Assembly (NCBI RefSeq): GCF_020283565.1 | Contig: NC_060060.1 | Coordinates: 71,781,257-71,845,256, forward strand | DNA: 64,000 bases | Source: Trifolium pratense | Taxonomy: Eukaryota; Streptophyta; Magnoliopsida; Fabales; Fabaceae | Direction: 5' to 3' | In this document: in pieces, positions 1 to 10,798 of the stretch | How the letters are laid out: the number at the start of each line of letters is the position of its first letter | How positions within the stretch are numbered: the first letter of the stretch is position 1 | Position numbers and translations under genes: made by a program | Notes under the pieces: generated by a model | What the model was told of the DNA's origin: nothing | Databases searched by the model: none | Seen by the model: the letters and a program-made list of their open reading frames with translations, nothing else

Positions 1-1244
1 AGGTCCTTGTGAGACGACCAAGGTTAACTACCTTGTTACTACTTTTCTTAATTAAAACTTATTTTGATCGTGAAACGACAGCGATCAATATGGTACCTCA
101 ATCAGGTGTTTTTCATAATCAGGGAGAAGTTTGTAAGTTGAAGAAAGCTTTATATGGTTTGAAACAAGCTCCGCGAGCTTGGTTTGAAAAGTTCTCAACT
201 GTGATTTCATCTCTTGGATTTCGCTCTAGTGATTATGATTCTGCTTTATTTGTCAGGACAACTTCTCATGGACGTATCATACTATCTTTATATGTTGATG
301 ATATGATTATTACAGGTGATGATGTTGATGGAATTGATGAGGTAAAATTACAGTTAGCTAAAAAATTTGAGATGAAGGATTTGGGCCCTCTTCGATATTT
401 TTTGGGGATTGAAGTTGCCTACTCTCGTAAAGGTTATCTTCTATCTCAAAGCAAGTACATTTCCAACATTCTAGAACAAGCTCGCCTCTCTGATAATCGA
501 GCAATAGATAGTCCGCTTGAGCTGAATGTGAAATATGCTCCCTCTGATGGGGTTCCTCTAGCAGACCCCACTTTATATCGTACTTTGGTTGGAAGCTTGG
601 TGTATCTTACTATTACTAGACCTGATATTGCTTATGCAGTGCATGTTGTTAGTCAGTTTGTTGTTTCTCCCACTACAGTACATTGGGCAGCCGTGCTTCG
701 TATTTTGCGTTATCTTCGGGGAACTCAGTTTCAGAGCCTTTTATTCCCCTCGTCTTCTTCCTTGGAGTTATGTGCTTACTCTGATGCTGATTGGGCTGGT
801 GATCCTATTGACCGCAAATCTACCACAGGGTTTTGTATTTTTCTTGGAGAGTCTCTCATCTCTTGGAAGAGTAAAAAACAGGACATTGTCTCCCGCTCTT
901 CTACAGAAGCTGAGTATCGTGCTATGGCATCCACCACCACTGAAATAGTTTGGTTGCGTTGGCTACTTTCTGATATGGGTATCTCTCTTTCTCAACCAAC
1001 TCCTATGTATTGTGATAACAAGAGTGCAATTCAAATTGCCCACAACTCGGTCTTCCATGAACGTACCAAACATATTGAGATTGATTGTCACTTCACACGT
1101 CACCATCTTCAGCATGGCACCATTACTTTGCCGTTTATTTCTTCTTCCTTGCAGATTGCTGATTTGTTCACGAAAACACATTCTATTAAACGTTTTCGTT
1201 TCTTGATTGACAAACTCTCGATGCTCTCTGTTAATGCATCGTGA
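1..1244 (+). mobile_element. Ty1/copia retrotransposon, 3' part of pol (reverse transcriptase end and RNase H)
   Basis: One open frame runs from the left window edge to a stop at 1242-1244. It holds the second half of a copia reverse transcriptase ([14 protein letters not shown] near 130-180, catalytic YVDD near 291-302) and a copia RNase H (SDADWAGD near 780-805, STEAEYRAM near 901-925). Integrase and protease would lie left of the window. The first ~90 nt do not read as a normal RT, so the 5' side looks degraded or rearranged. A purine-rich tract and a short LTR follow directly, giving the normal order pol - PPT - 3'LTR. The short LTR would suit an Ale/Retrofit-like lineage, which is inference. 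The element is partial and cannot be judged for activity. Confidence 0.9.
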
Positions 1245-1257
1245 GTTTGAGGGGAGA

Positions 1258-1439
1258 TATTAGATAATAATTATATTATTATTATATAGGGTAGTTTAGT
1301 CTTTTCTAATTTCTAGTTTATATACTCTATTGTACTATTGTTTCATTAAGCTTTGCTCATATGATTGAAACCCTAACCTAAAGGGTGTTCTCTTCTCCTT
1401 TGTTATTCTTCTTCTCTATATGTTCACCGTCATTTAACA
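1258..1439 (+). repeat. 3' LTR of the left-edge copia element
   Basis: About 182 bp start directly after the purine tract GAGTTTGAGGGGAGA (1243-1257). The element begins TATTAG (expected TGTTAG, one base decayed) and ends TTTAACA, a short imperfect terminal inverted repeat typical of copia LTRs. The T-rich stretch at 1381-1425 and the TATA-like stretch near 1318 fit an LTR. The target duplication cannot be checked because the 5' end lies outside the window. Confidence 0.7.
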
Positions 1440-2600
1440 CCACCGACAGCGACATAGGCCCTACCCCAATACTGCAATTTCTGTAAACATTATTGAACCA
1501 GCAACAGGAGGGGTGTAACAATCAAACATTTACATTGAGACTGACTGGAAAACTGTAACCCAAAACTTGAAGTACATTTACATTGTTGTGCTTGTGTATC
1601 ATACCAGTACTATAACAAGTTTATGCTTGAATTTCATAAGAAAATGGAATTGAACTGTTACATAAAATAGAGGGTTTAATACTAATTCATCTATTTGACA
1701 CAAAACAATATACCTGGTACATTACATGAGACAGAAAAAACAAATGCTAATTTGATTGTACCATTGCAGTAACTATTTTAAACGGCTACGATTTACCGGT
1801 GCAAATAATCAACATTACATTAATTCCAGTGTTCTGTTTTGGTGACTAGTAATTGAAGCGCGGGACTAAGTTCTGAAAACATGTTTGTTCTGTAGTAACT
1901 AAAAAGTCTAAAGACGTTAAAGCTAGCATCTGTTTGTTAAAGCTTGCATCTGTTTGTTCATTAATGCAAATGCAACATGTTAAATTAAATTCCTCTGCAA
2001 AAATCTCGAGAATAGGACCCACACCACAACACACTTAAGCAACTCTGTCAGTCATATTGCATGATGAGCAATGAGCTCCTTGCAATTGCATTTAGTATCC
2101 ATACACAAGAGTCAAGACCCCCTCACTATTCACATTTCCATTTTCCACTTGCCATTTACACATCTTTGTCTAATACTATCCATTTTACTATTGAATTAAT
2201 ATGTTAACATTTATCGGTGAAACTTATTGATTTAACTTAAAATTAAAATTATTCTTAGAATTGTGAATTGGTATGGAGATTTAAATGGTGGATGACATGA
2301 CTCAATCAGAAACATAGTGATAGCAAACATCCAACAGATTATGGAGAGACTCTAATACCATCTTAAAATTGAGATTTTGGTCTAACTCATCCTTATAAAA
2401 CCGACTTGTGAGGTGAGGATTGCTCTCACTTATAAACACATATTCAGGTCATCTTGCATCCGACATAAGACTTATCTCATTGTTTGCAAATTCTAATTCA
2501 ATTGACATATATGTTAAAATTATTAGATCTGACACTGTGTGACTGCGACCAAAGTTCGAACTCAACCACTTTTTTACTTTAAGTGTGTGAGTTTTCGATG
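1440..2600. other. Intergenic, no gene seen
   Basis: AT-rich DNA without a supported gene. The segment 2340-2475 (ACCGACTTGTGAGGTGAGG and following) resembles a dispersed legume repeat that I have seen in many non-coding contexts; I cannot assign its class. Near 2547 is a GTTCGAACTC motif, as found in tRNA-derived or TE-derived remnants. Confidence 0.5.
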
Positions 2601-2619
2601 AGTTATCATTTTGTGTATC

Positions 2620-2627
2620 TATAAAAA
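2620..2627 (+). promoter_or_regulatory. Likely TATA box of the secreted LRR gene
   Basis: TATAAAAA lies about 205 nt upstream of the chosen ATG at 2834. It is the best TATA-like match in the upstream region and implies a leader of roughly 170-180 nt. Position-based inference. Confidence 0.45.
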
Positions 2628-2833
2628 TGACTTATCTCATTTGTGAATCATCACTTGTCCTCATATGCATCATAAACCGTAGCAAAATACAAAATTATTC
2701 CCAAAGTTTCCAAAACCTCTGTAGTACTATCATTTTCCAAAAAAGATCTCTCTGTCCGGACCTTCTTCACCAAAAGCTCCTGCTTTGCATCCAGACACAC
2801 AAACACGCACTCTCATTTCTCACTTTTCTATCA

Positions 2834-4081
2834 ATGGCAACCTTTGTGCTTCTTGTTTTTATTCTACTTTTCACACCCCCTATTCTTCATTCTCAACAAC
2901 TTCAAAATTCAAATATGAACCCCTTGGATCTCAATGCTCTTCTTTCCATAAAAAACTCTCTCACTGAAATCTCACCAACTAACTCCTTCTTCTCCACCTG
3001 GAACCTCACCGCACCAAATCCCTGCTCCTCTTTCTCCGGTGTCACATGCTTCTTCAACAGAGTTTCCATTCTCTCACTCGGCACCGACTCACTCCCACTC
3101 GCCGGTTCACTCCCCTCATCTATCTCCTCACTCACTGAGTTAACCCAACTAGTCCTCTCCCCCGGAATTGTCACCGGTTCCATCCCTCCTGAACTCGCTC
3201 AACTCACCAAACTCCGAGTCATATCCTTACCTAACAACCGCTTCACCGGCATTATACCTTCCGCATTCTCTTCTCTCACAAATCTCCACACACTCGACCT
3301 TAGTCACAACCAACTCGCCGGGTCAATTCCACCGAGTCTCACCGAGTTACCGCAACTCAGAATCCTAATCCTCGCCTCAAATTCCCTCACCGGCTACTTA
3401 CCGGAAAATATTTCCTCGCCGTTACTTCATTTGGACTTAAAGAACAACGAACTCACCGGACCGTTACCAACGTCAATTCCGTCATCTCTCCGTTATTTCT
3501 CGTTATCGCAAAACAGAATGTGGGGTCCACTCACCAACGGACTAGAGTCGCTTTCAGAGTTAGAGTTTCTGGACCTCAGCATGAACCAATTCATTGGGCC
3601 TATTCCGGCCCAACTCTTCTTCAGGCCCACACTCTCTTCACTCTTCTTACAACGCAACAATCTCTCTGGTGGGCTTCCACAGAGGCCCAAAGATGGAGAA
3701 CCGTCGATTGGATCATTATTATACGGTGACGGATCGATAGTTGATCTGAGTCATAACTCAATTAGCGGGGAACTATCAACGGTATTTGATGGAGTTGAAA
3801 GCTTATTTTTAAATAATAACCGTTTGATGGGAAAAGTGCCTGAGGAGTACGTTAAGAGCGTGTATAGCGGAAGCACCAGAACTTTATACCTTCAGCATAA
3901 CTACTTCACGGGTATACCGTTGGAAGAGGGAACTGTGATGCCTGATACGGCGTCGTTGTGCTTGTCGTATAACTGCATGAAACCGCCGGTGACGGTGATG
4001 AATTGTCCGGAAAATGCTGGCGAAGAATTGTCGAGACCAGCGGGGCAATGTTCTGTGTTTAAAAATGACGACAGTGGTTAA
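2834..4081 (+). CDS. Secreted leucine-rich repeat protein without kinase domain
   Basis: This is a single-exon ORF of 415 residues. I start at 2834 because MATFVLLVFILLFTPP there is a clear signal peptide. The frame stays open 69 codons further upstream, but that part is not signal-like and would contain the 5' leader. After the signal come an LRRNT-type cap (DLNALLSIKNSL, cysteines in NPCSSFSGVTCF), then about ten plant-type LRRs (LxxLxLxxNxLTGxIP), and a cysteine-containing tail (LCLSYNCMKPP ... CPENAGEELSRPAGQC). No transmembrane helix or kinase follows, so the protein is probably apoplastic or wall-bound. The architecture resembles Arabidopsis LRR proteins of the At4g03010 kind (from memory). 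Ligand and role are unknown. Confidence 0.85.
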   Translation: MATFVLLVFILLFTPPILHSQQLQNSNMNPLDLNALLSIKNSLTEISPTNSFFSTWNLTAPNPCSSFSGVTCFFNRVSILSLGTDSLPLAGSLPSSISSLTELTQLVLSPGIVTGSIPPELAQLTKLRVISLPNNRFTGIIPSAFSSLTNLHTLDLSHNQLAGSIPPSLTELPQLRILILASNSLTGYLPENISSPLLHLDLKNNELTGPLPTSIPSSLRYFSLSQNRMWGPLTNGLESLSELEFLDLSMNQFIGPIPAQLFFRPTLSSLFLQRNNLSGGLPQRPKDGEPSIGSLLYGDGSIVDLSHNSISGELSTVFDGVESLFLNNNRLMGKVPEEYVKSVYSGSTRTLYLQHNYFTGIPLEEGTVMPDTASLCLSYNCMKPPVTVMNCPENAGEELSRPAGQCSVFKNDDSG

Positions 4082-5149
4082 TTGGATTGGTTATGCATTA
4101 TGCATGGAGGTTAGAGTACACTTCAATTTTATATATATATTTTTTAATTATTGATAATGTAAGGTGTATTTTGGTGTAGAAAAAAATGTTCGGTGATGAA
4201 ATGAAAGTAGTAATATTGTGATGAAATACTTAAATTACCGTTTTTCCTTATTGCTCCTCCATTCTCCTAATAGTAGTATAGCAGGTGTCATTTTTTTTAT
4301 TTTTTTTAAATTTAAATTGTGATAGAAATTGAGGAACAATAGTTTCTTTCTGCAATGGATAGAAAATGTTTTTTTTGTATTTAAATATTATTTTTAAATT
4401 ATTTATTAATTTAAATAATATTATAAAAAGACAAAATTGTAGCGGCTGGCTAGTAGGGGTGTTCATGCTTCATGAACTGCACTGAACTGAACCATTTATA
4501 TGGTTCGGTTCAGTAACTGAAACCACATTTTTAGGAGCAGAACATTTTTAGGCCTTGGTGTTAATATACATACATATATCATCATCATCATCATATTGAT
4601 TACATAATATATCAATCAATACATAAGGTAAATAAATGCCACAGCCACTTGAGAAAGGTCTCATTCAATCTGCTTCTTCTATTTTGATTTTGTTCTCCAC
4701 CAAATTTTAGTGCCATTTCACTTTCTTCATATATAACCAAACCAGCAAATTAATGGATGTACTCTGTCTTGGACCTGAAAATCACAAGCTGTTATTTAGT
4801 GGCTGGACAAATTAGTTTGAGATTCTATCTATTTATGTAACTATCTGTTTTAAGTGCATGTTTGGATTTACACGAGTTTGACAAGAATCATAGTAAGCCA
4901 CCGTGATTTTATAAAAGCTACAGTGTATAGATAGATCACATCCTCTATAAAATCAGAGTGGCTTACCGTAATTTTGACAAGATAATAAACATGTACTAAG
5001 ATAATAATCAGAGTGGCTTACCGTAATTTCCTCTATAAGCTACTGTGATAATAAACATGTACTAAGATAAAGATAAAACTTCATAGATAAAAATACTTAC
5101 ATATGATCAATAAAATAAGATTTAATACAAGTATTGACAAAGAAAGAAC
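4082..5149. other. Intergenic with short repeats
   Basis: No gene. There is a (ATC)n tract near 4578-4594. Between about 4950 and 5065 a unit is partly duplicated in tandem: CAGAGTGGCTTACCGTAATT and ATAAACATGTACTAAGATA each occur twice. The context (ATGTTTGGATTTACACGAG near 4859) suggests a decayed MITE, class unknown. Confidence 0.45.
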
Positions 5150-5186
5150 TTAAGTTTCACTTACCTCAATTGGAAGATCCCACAAA

Positions 5187-7748
5187 CTAATGGAATTGGT
5201 CTGCAACACGGTTAAGGAACCGAAAATAATTGTGCCTCCAAGGCTTGTTGAGGAATAGAGAACCACAAAGACTCCAGAAACCCACTGCAAATCCAACACC
5301 CAAACCAAAGTAGAGTGACTGTGTAAAAGAATCATCATCATCATCATCAATATCATTGTTTCCTCCATATTTGTTTGACTCAATGCAGATTGGTAGAGGA
5401 GCTCCGCAAAGTCCAGGATTCCCATCATAGAACGAAGCATCAAAACTCTGAAGCTGAGTCCCAACTGGGATTTGTCCAACAAGGTAATTGCTTGACAAAT
5501 TCAAGAAGCTTAAAAAGGACAGACCTGAAATTGTATCAGGAATTTCACCGACAAGTTTGTTGCTGGATAGATCAAGAGATTCCAAGTTATTCATGTCTCC
5601 AACCTCTCTTGCTATCTTTCCTGTGAAATGATTTCGAGACAAGTTCAATGACTTGAGTTGAACTAGACTGAAAACTTGTCGTGGGATTTCATCTGATAAG
5701 TTGTTATCTGAAAGGTCAAGAGTTCTCAACAATCCATAGTCTAAATACTCTAAGTCCTGCCCTTTGTTATACAGATTGAATTCAAATGGATAATGACTCG
5801 TTTTCTTTGCTCCACCCATGCCAGTGAAGTTACTAATGCATTTGGGAATAGGCCCTGAAAGTTTATTGTGGGAAAGAACCAATTGTATCAGTGAAGAGAT
5901 ACTGCACAGTTGTGATGGAATATTACCTTCAAACTGGTTGGATCTTAATATCATCACTTCCATAGCATGTGGCATCTTCACCGGTACAGGTCCGGAGAAA
6001 TTGTTTTCTCCAATATTAATGAATTCCAAATTTGTTATGTTTGACAGGTCCAATGAAAAATTACCAGACAAGCTATTGTTATGCAAATCCAGTATTATGA
6101 GATCGATAAACGAGTCCATGGATGGAGGAACTTCACCAGTCAGCATATTATTCCCCATGAAAAGGAAAGATAAGCCTTTCCAATACTCCCAACAATCAGG
6201 AATTTCTCCGGTTAAAAGATTGGACGAAATGTCCAAATAATCCAAACTATTTTCCCTACCTAATTTGTGGCAGAACAGATGGGAAATGGTTCCAAAGAAA
6301 GAGTTGTGTGACAAATCCAAATAGATAACATTTGCGGATATATGCGGCAGCCCTCCTCTGAACATATTGTGATCCATAAATATAAGATCCGAGTTTAGCA
6401 TAACATTTGATAAATCTGCACTGATGTTGTTATGAGACAGGTTAAGCTGTGTAATATTAGCTACAAATCTCCAAAATATGTCTCCATCTATGGATGAAAG
6501 TCTAGAGTTTGGAACCTCAAGATATTCTAGTGACTTTTGTGTATATATCCATGCTGGAAACTTAGGACCTAGAATTGTATTGCTTAAACTTATCCCATTC
6601 AATTGAAATGGAGGAATCCATTTAGAATCAATATCAAATGAAACAGGTGCACTCAATACAAGTGCTTCTAAATTAGAGAGATTGGAGAAATGTTTTTTGG
6701 TTAGAACACCTGACAAGGAATTTCCTCCAATGAACAAACTCTTCAAATTGAAGAGTTTTCCAATGGTGGTTGGAATATTACCGGTCATAAAATTGGAGCC
6801 GATACTTAACTCTACCAAGGAAGAGAGATTTCCAAGAGACGAAGGAATAGAACCGTGAAACAAATTCTCGGCTAGATTAAGGTATTTTAAATTTCCATGT
6901 TGGCCTAACCAATCAGGAATGGATCCATTCAGTTCATTGTTACTCAGCTTTAAAGTTTCAAGTTTTCTAAGACTTAACAAACTCTTGGGAATTTGGCCTT
7001 GTAAAAAATTGAAACTAAGGTCAATATGGGATATATTCATATCACTAGCGTGATCGAACAGCCAAACAGGTAATTCAGAATCAAAAGTGTTTGCTGAGAG
7101 ATCAAGAGTTACAAGTGAATTAGCAAAACTCACATGCTTTGTGGATGGAAAGATATTAGTCAAATGACAACTTGACAATCTCAGCTCTAACAATGATGCA
7201 TGCATATCTATAGACTGAAGCCAATTTGTTTGATTTTGAAGATTAATTTGACTAAGATTAAGAGATTTCAATGATGAAATTTTGGAAAGCCAATCAAGAT
7301 TATCCATATGAAGATCATCATTAAAGGATAAATCTAAATACTGAATATGATCATGTGATTGGTTAAAACTACTACTTAGAGATGTAAAGCCATTCAAGCT
7401 TAAATCCAAGTAGCTCAAAAATTCAATTTGAAACAAAGATTGTAAGTTGATTTCACCTTCTAAGTATTGTTGGTGTAGATCAAGTTTTGTAACTCTTTTT
7501 GTGATGTTGTCACATAGAACTCCTTTCCATGAACAACAATCATTTTCATTGGACCAAGAGGAGAGTGTGTTGGAGGAATGGTTCTCAAGACCATGTTTGA
7601 AGATTAGCAATGCAGAAAGATCTTTCTCATTACAATTACTACTAAGTTCGGTATTGTCGGTACTATTGCACCTTTGAAATATTGTTGTAGATAGGATAAA
7701 TAATGGAAGTAGCCAAAGAATGGGAATTTGTGAAGTGAAACCTAGCAT
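5187..7748 (-). CDS. LRR receptor-like protein (RLP), membrane-anchored, no kinase
   Basis: The intronless ORF of 853 residues starts at the ATG 7748-7746, in front of a signal peptide (MLGFTSQIPILWLLPLFIL). Next come the LRRNT_2 cap with a paired-cysteine motif (NDCCSWKGVLCDN), a long series of extracellular LRRs with an interruption before the last repeats (island near HYPFEFNLYNKGQDLEYLDY), an LRR cap (NPGLCGAPLPIC), an acidic juxtamembrane stretch (DIDDDDDDS), one transmembrane helix with GxG/GxxxG spacing (FGLGVGFAVGFWSLCGSLFL) and a short basic tail. This is the standard RLP design of the Cf/RPP27-like family, used in defence or development with partner kinases. The ligand cannot be predicted. 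A good splice donor lies just after the stop (5164), so the 3'UTR may contain an intron. Confidence 0.92.
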   Translation of the reverse strand: MLGFTSQIPILWLLPLFILSTTIFQRCNSTDNTELSSNCNEKDLSALLIFKHGLENHSSNTLSSWSNENDCCSWKGVLCDNITKRVTKLDLHQQYLEGEINLQSLFQIEFLSYLDLSLNGFTSLSSSFNQSHDHIQYLDLSFNDDLHMDNLDWLSKISSLKSLNLSQINLQNQTNWLQSIDMHASLLELRLSSCHLTNIFPSTKHVSFANSLVTLDLSANTFDSELPVWLFDHASDMNISHIDLSFNFLQGQIPKSLLSLRKLETLKLSNNELNGSIPDWLGQHGNLKYLNLAENLFHGSIPSSLGNLSSLVELSIGSNFMTGNIPTTIGKLFNLKSLFIGGNSLSGVLTKKHFSNLSNLEALVLSAPVSFDIDSKWIPPFQLNGISLSNTILGPKFPAWIYTQKSLEYLEVPNSRLSSIDGDIFWRFVANITQLNLSHNNISADLSNVMLNSDLIFMDHNMFRGGLPHISANVIYLDLSHNSFFGTISHLFCHKLGRENSLDYLDISSNLLTGEIPDCWEYWKGLSFLFMGNNMLTGEVPPSMDSFIDLIILDLHNNSLSGNFSLDLSNITNLEFINIGENNFSGPVPVKMPHAMEVMILRSNQFEGNIPSQLCSISSLIQLVLSHNKLSGPIPKCISNFTGMGGAKKTSHYPFEFNLYNKGQDLEYLDYGLLRTLDLSDNNLSDEIPRQVFSLVQLKSLNLSRNHFTGKIAREVGDMNNLESLDLSSNKLVGEIPDTISGLSFLSFLNLSSNYLVGQIPVGTQLQSFDASFYDGNPGLCGAPLPICIESNKYGGNNDIDDDDDDSFTQSLYFGLGVGFAVGFWSLCGSLFLNKPWRHNYFRFLNRVADQFH

Positions 7749-7875
7749 GGTTTATGATTAATTAATTAATTAATTAATTTGGAGTGTTATACGAATCAAT
7801 GTTGTGTGGTGGGTTTTTATGGATTAAGTTTGGTACTGTTGCTGCTGTTGTTGTTGGTGGTTACTATTTTCACAA

Positions 7876-7885
7876 CCATATATAG
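7876..7885 (-). promoter_or_regulatory. Likely TATA box of the RLP gene
   Basis: On the minus strand CTATATATGG lies about 130 nt upstream of the RLP start codon, a normal plant TATA-to-ATG distance. Inference from position and motif only. Confidence 0.5.
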
Positions 7886-9180
7886 ACGTTTAACGTACGT
7901 ATACAATAGTTGTAAGCATTAATTGAAAATATGAAATATTCAACACGATTCGTAGACTCTCCTATCGTTGATTATTCTCCCGTAAAAGAAATTGTTGTTT
8001 CTGTTATTTACATTTACACTTTGATACTTGTTACTCATTGGTTCAATGTATTGTTCTAAAAATATGATTTATATTTATATTACAATGTAATGATACACTT
8101 GTGAAGAAAATAATACAATATACTCTATTTTTCTCTCTTTAACCCTTCATATAAATATTGATTTATGTTGCTTTTGTTTTGGTTAATAATATCATAACAA
8201 TACTACTATACTCCTTATTCCAGCATATCACAATTTCATCATATGCACTGTTTATATAATTTGCTTTTGATCATTTTGTTTTTGGTAAATCAGAGATATC
8301 ATCCGCGTGCAACTATAAAGACTAATCTCCTCGAGGTAACTGAGATCCATTTAAAGGATTGATGTCTACCAAAAAATATTTCTCCATACACACCGGCCAG
8401 GGATCGAACTCAGTTACTCTCACAATTTTATGACGAAGAGAGTAGTTTTTTTTTTTACTATCTACTAAAGGTGATATATGTTATGTACCCTTTCGTCTAA
8501 GAATTACTCTATGATGAGTTAAATTCTATGAATGTTTTGTTTGATAAAAATAGCATATAGTTTATAACATATAGTTGATAAGTTAGTTTATAGCAGATAA
8601 ACTTATAATGAATAATTTATAATCTAGCTTACAACAAATATGTTAGACCCCAATAATACAGAAACATTGTATGCAATATGTAGAGACCAGGGTTTTAACC
8701 CCGATACTCTCATGATTTTACCTTAAAATATAAAATTCCGACCACCGAACTACTTGAAGAAAAAAAAATTATAAAGTAGTATATTCATATGCACCGTTTG
8801 GAAGCTAACACGTTTACTAGTTGATGGCCTCAAAATATTCATGACAACATATTTAATTTATGAGACGTAGAATTAACTTTAGAAAAATGTTAATTAGTAT
8901 TTCAAAGACATTGGTTAAGGGGGTCAGAGTATTCACAGTAGTAGTGAGTACTTACTTTTTAATAAGCATTGGTATTCAATAGATATTTCTATTAGAATAA
9001 AATAAATGTCAGAGTATTCACAATAGTGAGTACTTACTTTTTAAGCATAGCTAGGTATTTAATTTTAATTTTTTTTAAAGAGGTGTTAGGTTGGAGCGAT
9101 GGAATATTTATTAAGTATTTTTATTAAAATATTATAATAAATAATGTGTATATGTGATACATAATTAAGTATTTAAAAAG
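7886..9180. other. Intergenic, decayed repeats
   Basis: No gene. The segments 8320-8440 and 8640-8760 carry TE-remnant text with GTTCGA-like motifs (minus strand). 8525-8640 resembles a hAT-type MITE remnant (TTTGATAAAAATAGCATATAG and related AT-rich repeats). The motif GAGTATTCACA...TAGTGAGTACTTACTTTTTA occurs twice (about 8926-8960 and 9011-9042), a local duplication. Confidence 0.4.
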
Positions 9181-9190
9181 AATTTAATTT

Positions 9191-9350
9191 ATATGCACCG
9201 TCGGTGTAAAGTTATTTTGCACATGCGTTCAATAATATACCGACACATCATGTATGGTCATTAAAACACACATGATGTGTCACATTCATTAAATAATGTG
9301 GCAACGCGTCATTGAATGTATGTGTAAAAAAAATTACACCGACAGTGCAC
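9191..9350. mobile_element. MITE with long terminal inverted repeats
   Basis: Left end TATGCACCGTCGGTGTAA (9191) is the inverted counterpart of the right end TTACACCGACAGTGCA (near 9330-9345). Pairing continues inward through the ATGCGTTCAATA / ATTGAATGTATGTG arms. The interior also contains the paired CATGATGTGT and ACACATCATG motifs. There is no coding capacity. The class is uncertain because no clean target duplication was found. Confidence 0.6.
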
Positions 9351-9462
9351 AACAATTAAACTCATTTAAAAATAGAGAGCTTAATTGTAAATGCTCTAAA
9401 TATAGTACAATAATCTTGGAGATTATATAATTCATCTTTTTAAAATATATAAAAAAAAAAAA

Positions 9463-9750
9463 AGTTATGCTAACTACTATGTCTGCAGCACTAGTTAAGC
9501 AAAAAAAAGATTTTTTTTTTTTATGTTTAAAAGAATTTTTTATATTTTTAAAAAGTTGACTACAGAAATTTCAAAATAGTCTTATTATATACTTAACTTC
9601 CTTAACTAATACTCACAGATACTATTTAACATTTTCTATATAAAAATAGTCTTTTCCGTAAAAAAAATATAAAAAATATTCTTTTAATACAAAATTTATC
9701 TCCTTTTAATTTTCTTAACTAGTATTTCAGAATGGATAGTTAGCATCACT
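9463..9750. mobile_element. MITE, about 0.29 kb
   Basis: The left arm ATGCTAACTACTATGTCTGC ... CACTAGTTAAG (from 9465) pairs with the right arm CTTAACTAGTATTTCAGAATGG ... TAGTTAGCAT (9715-9747). The interior is AT-rich with poly-A and poly-T runs and no ORF. A target duplication is not clear. Confidence 0.55.
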
Positions 9751-10798
9751 CTTAACTTTAATATTAGCATCCTTCTTAACTTTAATATAAGATATTTTAT
9801 ATGATGAACAATTTATATATATGATGAACCAAAAACTCTTCTTGCTTAACTATATATGATTTTGGGATTAATATTTGATTTGGGCATGCAACAATGTTAA
9901 AACTTTTAGGAAGTGTTTGTCATCCATTTAAGTCTCACAAGGTTCGAGGAATTATTCTCTGCAGTTGCGCGTAAAAAATACTCGATTAGCGAGAAGAAGA
10001 AAAAAAACTCTAGCCAATTGATACGCAATCTCTAATTTTCTATGCTCACGTTATTAGAGTTGGACACCACACCAAGTCTAATTAATGTCTTGTCCTACAG
10101 CTTGAATGATCTTGTCCTTTACGTAAGTTATATTTTTTCTGCACTACAAGATGAAAAACCTAATCACATTTGCATCCAATTCCAACATTGACTTGGAATG
10201 GACTTCCAATATTGTTGTGTGACTAACCAAATTATGTGTTCTCACATGAAGTTCGCCACACTAAACATCTCAAGATTTTTGTTATCGATTATGTCCATTA
10301 ATCTAATATATACAGTAACTCACAATTAGTTACCATTTATCATAAACTTTTGTTGACTATTTAAATTTGATTAGTTTAATTTTTCTATACGTATACTCTT
10401 TTTATTTTTTGGTATATAGACAAAATCACAAAACAATCATAAACTTACATATAAGGGAGTTGAAGTTCGAACTTCAATCATGATGTTCGACATAAGCCGA
10501 CATTCTTTTGTCAATTAATTTATGATTTGTGGACTCTTATACTTTATATTAACCTTCATTCATTAATAGACACAACATAATTTTTCACCCATTTATTTTG
10601 TGTATATTAACCAAAGTAAAATTTGCAGGTATACTAAAACAATATAGAAATAGAACCCACATTATTTAGTGGCATCATATGAATTTTAATAGATAAAATA
10701 GTGTGTTAAAGAATAATTGGGAAAGTTCTTTGTTGTATGATGACTTTAAATTGAAGTGCAAGTGACATGTTACGTGACGTGTATCCTAATAACTTATA
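9751..10798. other. Intergenic, no gene seen
   Basis: AT-rich sequence. Around 10455-10500 is a GTTCGAACTTC-type remnant, as found in decayed legume repeats. Nothing coding is supported. Confidence 0.4.

Noticed and set aside
2627..2833. Upstream extension of the secreted LRR ORF
   Set aside because: It overlaps the likely TATA box and leader, and the signal peptide starts at 2834.
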